A DNA stretch of 64,000 nt from Acidobacteriota bacterium (lineage in GTDB: Bacteria > Acidobacteriota > Blastocatellia > Pyrinomonadales > Pyrinomonadaceae): NCBI GenBank assembly GCA_016703965.1, contig JADJBB010000004.1:372001-436000 (forward strand), in the 5' to 3' direction. The stretch's first letter is position 1. Every line of letters starts with the position of its first letter. The position numbers and the translations under genes are program-made. Below are positions 61,601 through 64,000 of this stretch, in pieces. Below the pieces are notes generated by a model. The model did no database searches, was not told the DNA's origin, and was given only the letters and a program-made list of their open reading frames with translations.

Positions 61601-62329
61601 GGAACTTCGTCACGTATGTGCCAGCTTCTGAAAGAGGGCGAGGAAGTTCTCGTCATGGGCCCGACAGGAACGCCGACCGAGATAACTGAGAACGAGACTG
61701 TTCTGCTCGCGGGCGGCGGTTTGGGCAATGCCGTTTTGTTCTCGATCGCAAAGGCTCTGCGTGAGAAACATAACAAGGTCATCTACTTTGCCGGTTATAA
61801 GGACGGGGCAGATATGTTTAAGCGTGAGGAGATCGAGAATGCCACCGATCAGGTCGTGTGGGCGACCGATTTTGGCAAAGAGATCGTCCCGCACCGGCCG
61901 CAGGATTCGCATTTCCGCGGGAATATCGTTCAGGCGATGATCGCCTATTCCGAAGGCCGTCTCGGCGGCCAAACCGTTGATCTGAAAGAGGTTGACCGCA
62001 TAATCGCCATTGGCTCCGACCGCATGATGAACGGCGTTCGCGAAGCCCGCCACACAACGCTCAAACCATACCTCAACGAAAACCACACCGCCATCGGCTC
62101 CATCAACAGCCCGATGCAGTGCATGATGAAAGAGGTCTGTGCCCAGTGTTTGCAGAGACACGTCAACCCGCACACCGGCGAAGAATTCTTCGTCTTCTCC
62201 TGCTTCAACCAAGACCAGCATCTCGATTTCGTCGATTTCAAAAACCTGAACGAGCGCTTGAAAGCTAACAGTATTCAGGAGAAATTGACGAACCTGTGGC
62301 TGGATCGAACGCTTGCCAAGGCATCATGA
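58637..62329 (+). CDS. NfnB-like flavoprotein fused to NfnA/DHODB-like reductase
   Basis: 1230 residues. Residues 1-290: helical region of unknown origin. Residues ~295-410: Cys-rich cluster region (YCMICHEREKDACS, EGCPLDEKI, NPMCAGTGHRICNDCMKGC), like the GltD N-terminal Fe-S domain. Residues ~425-880: a GltD/NfnB-like FAD/NAD(P) domain (VMVVGLGPAGYTLSHYL; second nucleotide motif VVIGGGLTGIDTATEL). Residues ~915-1225: a ferredoxin-reductase-type unit (FEPGQFYRLQNFE, LLAGGGLGNAVLFSIAKAL, IAIGSDRMMNGV) ending in a 2Fe-2S site (CMMKEVCAQC...CFNQ) as in DHODB and NfnA. Probably electron transfer between NAD(P)H and ferredoxin or an amino-acid oxidoreductase. The helical N-terminus is extra compared with Nfn. 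Confidence 0.82.
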   Translation: MTVPSESSENNFTLGIDGFSFADLFDAIKLKELAETFYAEVGQQDEILHTALTKYIAARGQGYERKVASKILTDSAPFLSDFIARLFKIDRERSELEKNVLVQNPVWKYKFFVQRRAAKKYKPEQLAELNENQLWIALTELRGNAFDETLVRDEELSIAEMTCRLLEAEEVLSKDGEITPSIADTVAKINSAYELLKDAAFGKLYSQYVLEMDARGDLLTVQAALQLVEAWSAKAFASKSKKWYSFKVPHALDYQNLVHLIHPEPHLHNIMRGGEDILRRRDGFKLTDDRGTMRDALYEIDYCMICHEREKDACSTGLREPDGTAKRNPLGIKTEGCPLDEKISEMHLLKKQGDSIGSLAIVTIDNPMCAGTGHRICNDCMKGCIFQKQEPVNIPLAETASLTDVLKLPYGFEIYSLLTRWNPLNAKRPYALPYNGKNVMVVGLGPAGYTLSHYLLNEGFGVIGIDGLKIEPLPTDWTGNHGKSCPKPIKGISEITEELDERILSGFGGVSEYGITVRWDKNFLTMIQLMLTRRKRFRPYGGIRFGGTLTIEDAWELGFDHIAIATGAGRPTIVPMKNNLIRGIRQASDFLMALQLTGAFKKDTLSNLQVRLPAVVIGGGLTGIDTATELFAYYPVQVEKMLGKYEQVVADFGEEKVVEHFNEEEIRVLQEFLEHGREIRAERSRAAAAGEQPNFVPLVRGWGGVSLVYRKRLQDSPAYRLNHEEVQKALEEGIDFVECMSPTEAVPDEYNAVKAIIFERLDYVAETGKFEKTGEMHEFPAHTVCVAAGTSPNVIYEKEKPGTFKMDEWKQFFQPFKVERNGDGKLHVVETPKGEAGFFTSYEHEGKFISYYGDNHPTYAGNVVKAMASAKHGYEKVVEIFADELATRGDLPQWDRDAIFDKLEAKLDEELRAYVVKVDRLTPTIVDVIVKAPLQAKKFEPGQFYRLQNFETSAPIVDGKRLMMEGLALTGAWVDEEKGLLSMIVLEMGTSSRMCQLLKEGEEVLVMGPTGTPTEITENETVLLAGGGLGNAVLFSIAKALREKHNKVIYFAGYKDGADMFKREEIENATDQVVWATDFGKEIVPHRPQDSHFRGNIVQAMIAYSEGRLGGQTVDLKEVDRIIAIGSDRMMNGVREARHTTLKPYLNENHTAIGSINSPMQCMMKEVCAQCLQRHVNPHTGEEFFVFSCFNQDQHLDFVDFKNLNERLKANSIQEKLTNLWLDRTLAKAS

Positions 62330-62393
62330 CATCAAGGATGTTGATGCTTTGATGTTGTCAATGTTAGGTAGATTTTGTTATCATCTTCGCGTT

Positions 62394-62642
62394 ATGAGAA
62401 CAACATTGACAATAGACGATGACGTGGCATTTGGTCTAAAAAAGATCCAGGAAAGTGACCCGTCGAGGCCCTTTAAGCAGATCGTAAATGAGGCTCTTCG
62501 TCGTGGATTGAATAGCTCCAACGATAAGGCTAAAAGAAAGCCCTTCAAAATCAAGCCGTTTAATCTGGGTCTCCGAGAGGGATTAAGCTACGACAATGTA
62601 GAGGAATTGCTTGACATTGCCGAAGGGCCGAACCGCCGATGA
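62394..62642 (+). CDS. Ribbon-helix-helix antitoxin (VapB-like)
   Basis: 82 residues from MRTTLTIDDDVAFGLKKI; the frame continues upstream into the previous gene. The start MRTTLTIDDDVA and PFKQIVNEALRRGL form a ribbon-helix-helix DNA-binding domain, followed by a toxin-binding tail. Overlaps the toxin by 4 bp. Upstream of the start there are repeated TGATG/CATCA words (62322-62360), perhaps operators. Confidence 0.85.
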   Translation: MRTTLTIDDDVAFGLKKIQESDPSRPFKQIVNEALRRGLNSSNDKAKRKPFKIKPFNLGLREGLSYDNVEELLDIAEGPNRR

Positions 62643-63067
62643 TCCTGCCAGACGTAAACTTGCTCCTCTATGCGTATGACCGTGGCAGTAAATTCCACAC
62701 GGCGGCGGTCCTATGGCTTGAAAAGACGCTTTTGGAAGACGAGGTTTTCTTTTCATGGCACACGATCACAGGGTTCTTACGCATTGTGACGAATCCGCGC
62801 ATCCTGACCAACCCGGCGACGCTCGATGCAGCTATAAGCATCGTCGATTCGTGGCTCACATTAGAAAATACCCATCTTGTCTTTCTGGAAAAAAAGAACT
62901 GGCCGCTTTTCTCAAAGATACTCCTCGATGCCCAAGCCAACGGCAATCTGGTAATGGATGCTCACCTCGCCGCAATGGCCGCCGCCTGCGGGGCAACGCT
63001 TGCCAGTACTGACCGAGATTTCACTAGATTTTCGGGGATTCAGTTTGTCGATCCAATCAAGTCTTAG
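62639..63067 (+). CDS. PIN-domain toxin (VapC-like)
   Basis: 142 residues. D5 (ILPDVNLLLYAYD), the D in LVMDAHLAAMA and STDRDF give the acidic site; the usual second-position Glu is less clear (WHTITGFLRI), as in a large VapC subgroup with GFLRIVTNPR. Mg2+-dependent RNase toxin. Forms a TA pair with the preceding gene, coupled through ATGA. Confidence 0.9.
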   Translation: MILPDVNLLLYAYDRGSKFHTAAVLWLEKTLLEDEVFFSWHTITGFLRIVTNPRILTNPATLDAAISIVDSWLTLENTHLVFLEKKNWPLFSKILLDAQANGNLVMDAHLAAMAAACGATLASTDRDFTRFSGIQFVDPIKS

Positions 63068-63344
63068 GCACAGGCTGATTGACCGAGATGAGCATATAGC
63101 AATTGAAGGTGAACAGATAGCCCGGGCGCGATTGAACGAAACAGCCGCACCGTAGTTGACCGGGTTCTGAAGGGAGCAGATGCAAGCAATGACGCGAGGA
63201 GCAACCGCGTTAGGACGCCGAATTAAATTTGATTTGGTCGTTGCTTAGCAGATTGGCCTTCTTTAAAACCTCATCAGGATCTTGAAGGCGAATTGTATTG
63301 GGGATTTAAGTAGTCTAAATTAAGAACGTCCCTAATGACTGCAG
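63068..63344. other. Intergenic region without recognised gene
   Basis: 277 bp between the toxin and the convergent 63345 gene. A short frame (63115-63228) reads RTVVDRVLKGADASNDAR and ends without a start. On the minus strand, RVAAVIRDVLNLDYLNPQY reads protein-like in a frame that overlaps the end of the 63345 gene, with no start codon. These may be remnants; nothing complete is seen. Confidence 0.5.
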
Positions 63345-63830
63345 CTACTCGTCGCGTTTCGTCATAGGCTGAGCAGTAATTTCAGATTTCAATTCAATGC
63401 TCGTCGCATGTATAGCCGCTTTTGGCACCCAACATCCACGAGTGGCATTAGGATCAAAACGGCCAGTAACTAGAATTCTGGCACTGTGTGTTTCACGTTT
63501 TGACTCTGCAAACAGCATCTCGATGTCGGGTGAAAACTCATATCCCTCTGCTCGCCAAACGCCAGCAGCGGCAATGTCATCCATCCTACAAGTTTCGTCC
63601 CTTATAAAGACCGCCCCATAGCTATACGCCTCCGCTTCAACACGAATTGTGCGAAATGCGTAGAAATATGGATTTTTCGTAAGCTGACAGAGCGAAACTG
63701 TGGGTGGCGATATCTCATACCAAAGCAACGTACCGACCACGCCCAAGGCGAACGACAGTAGCGGCATAACAGCCATCGCGACGAATACGGTGCATCTGAG
63801 GATCAAGTTTTTTAATTTTGACAGGTGCAT
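63345..63830 (-). CDS. Small membrane-anchored protein, unknown
   Basis: 161 residues. An N-terminal hydrophobic segment (10-38) is followed by a soluble domain with several cysteines (SLCQLTKNP, ETCRMDD, RGCWVP). The pattern PYFYAFRTIRVEAEAYSYGAVFIRDETC looks like the start of a small extracytoplasmic OB/SNase-type fold, but no family is assigned. It lies 73 bp downstream of an HTH antitoxin fragment on the same strand. Confidence 0.65.
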   Translation of the reverse strand: MHLSKLKNLILRCTVFVAMAVMPLLSFALGVVGTLLWYEISPPTVSLCQLTKNPYFYAFRTIRVEAEAYSYGAVFIRDETCRMDDIAAAGVWRAEGYEFSPDIEMLFAESKRETHSARILVTGRFDPNATRGCWVPKAAIHATSIELKSEITAQPMTKRDE

Positions 63831-63903
63831 CAGTAACCGAATCTTAACACGAAATCATCGTTGCGGATCAAACTTTAAAATTGGCGAAATCCTCCGAAGC
63901 GAA

Positions 63904-64000
63904 TCATACCTTTGTCGGCGATGCACTAAGCTCAACACCTAGAGCTCGAAGCAGTTTAATTACCGTTTCATAACGCGGCTTTGCTCCGGGCGTCAGTGCC
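63904..64000 (-). CDS. HTH antitoxin, C-terminal fragment (HigA/prophage type)
   Basis: The minus-strand frame from the window edge to TGA at 63904 reads ALTPGAKPRYETVIKLLRAL then GVELSASPTKV. It matches the end of XRE-type addiction-module antidotes (xGNPRLxTLLKVLKALGLxLxxxP). The start and any toxin lie beyond the window. Confidence 0.7.
   Translation of the reverse strand, partial: ALTPGAKPRYETVIKLLRALGVELSASPTKV

Overview
The window looks like a chromosomal contig from an Acidobacteriota of the Blastocatellia/Pyrinomonadaceae type. This is inferred from gene content: many secreted BNR, HAF and delta-60 repeat proteins, CPxC zinc-knuckle proteins carrying TolB-like and TPR domains, acidobacterial-style VapBC pairs, and moderate GC. 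There is no rRNA, tRNA, phage, insertion sequence or CRISPR array that I can support.

Layout. 1-5368 (minus): a large secreted BNR-repeat protein cut by the window edge, a small secreted protein, then an oxidoreductase/dipeptidase pair. 5369-12352 (minus): a 19-bp tandem repeat, a PilZ protein, a lipoprotein with a pilin-like domain, an OPT transporter and an MgtA-like P-type ATPase. 12480-14864 (plus): a secreted M14 peptidase. 14949-17378 (minus): a broken secreted delta-60/PD40 repeat gene with several frameshifts and a 23-G homopolymer. 17809-19533 (minus): DoxX-like protein and aminopeptidase P. 19923-25624: membrane and secreted proteins of unknown role around queE and queC (7-deazaguanine synthesis). 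25690-28497 (minus): M16 peptidase, a secreted protein and an NAD-type isocitrate/isopropylmalate dehydrogenase. 28629-32635 (plus): an operon of thiO, a TlpA-like thioredoxin, a methyltransferase and a GDPD. 32715-37677 (minus): a phosphodiesterase-superfamily protein and a 1148-residue sortilin-type protein.

38248-48865 (plus) is the most striking part. Six intact paralogues of 566-593 residues lie head to tail, each separated from the next by exactly 6 bp, followed by two decayed copies. Each has an N-terminal CPxC/CxxD zinc knuckle, a low-complexity linker, one membrane helix, a TolB/FlgO-like domain and TPRs. Two TolB subtypes alternate (A A B A B B) while linkers are shared across subtypes, which suggests duplication followed by recombination. 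Some linkers appear to contain palindromic repeat elements read in frame.

48938-64000: an AbrB/VapC pair, a DUF1569/DinB-like protein, a soluble MgtE-N/CBS protein, a lytic transglycosylase, a zinc-ribbon/PH-domain protein, a secreted HAF/Calx-beta protein, a Wzc/GumC-like tyrosine autokinase, a 1230-residue flavoprotein that looks like a fused NfnB/NfnA, a second VapBC pair, a small membrane protein and the end of an HTH antitoxin.

Three secreted proteins (at 1, 14949 and 53317) share the same C-terminal carboxypeptidase-regulatory-like domain, possibly a common cell-surface sorting or display domain. Imperfect palindromes (REP-like) recur, both just after stop codons and in frame inside genes.
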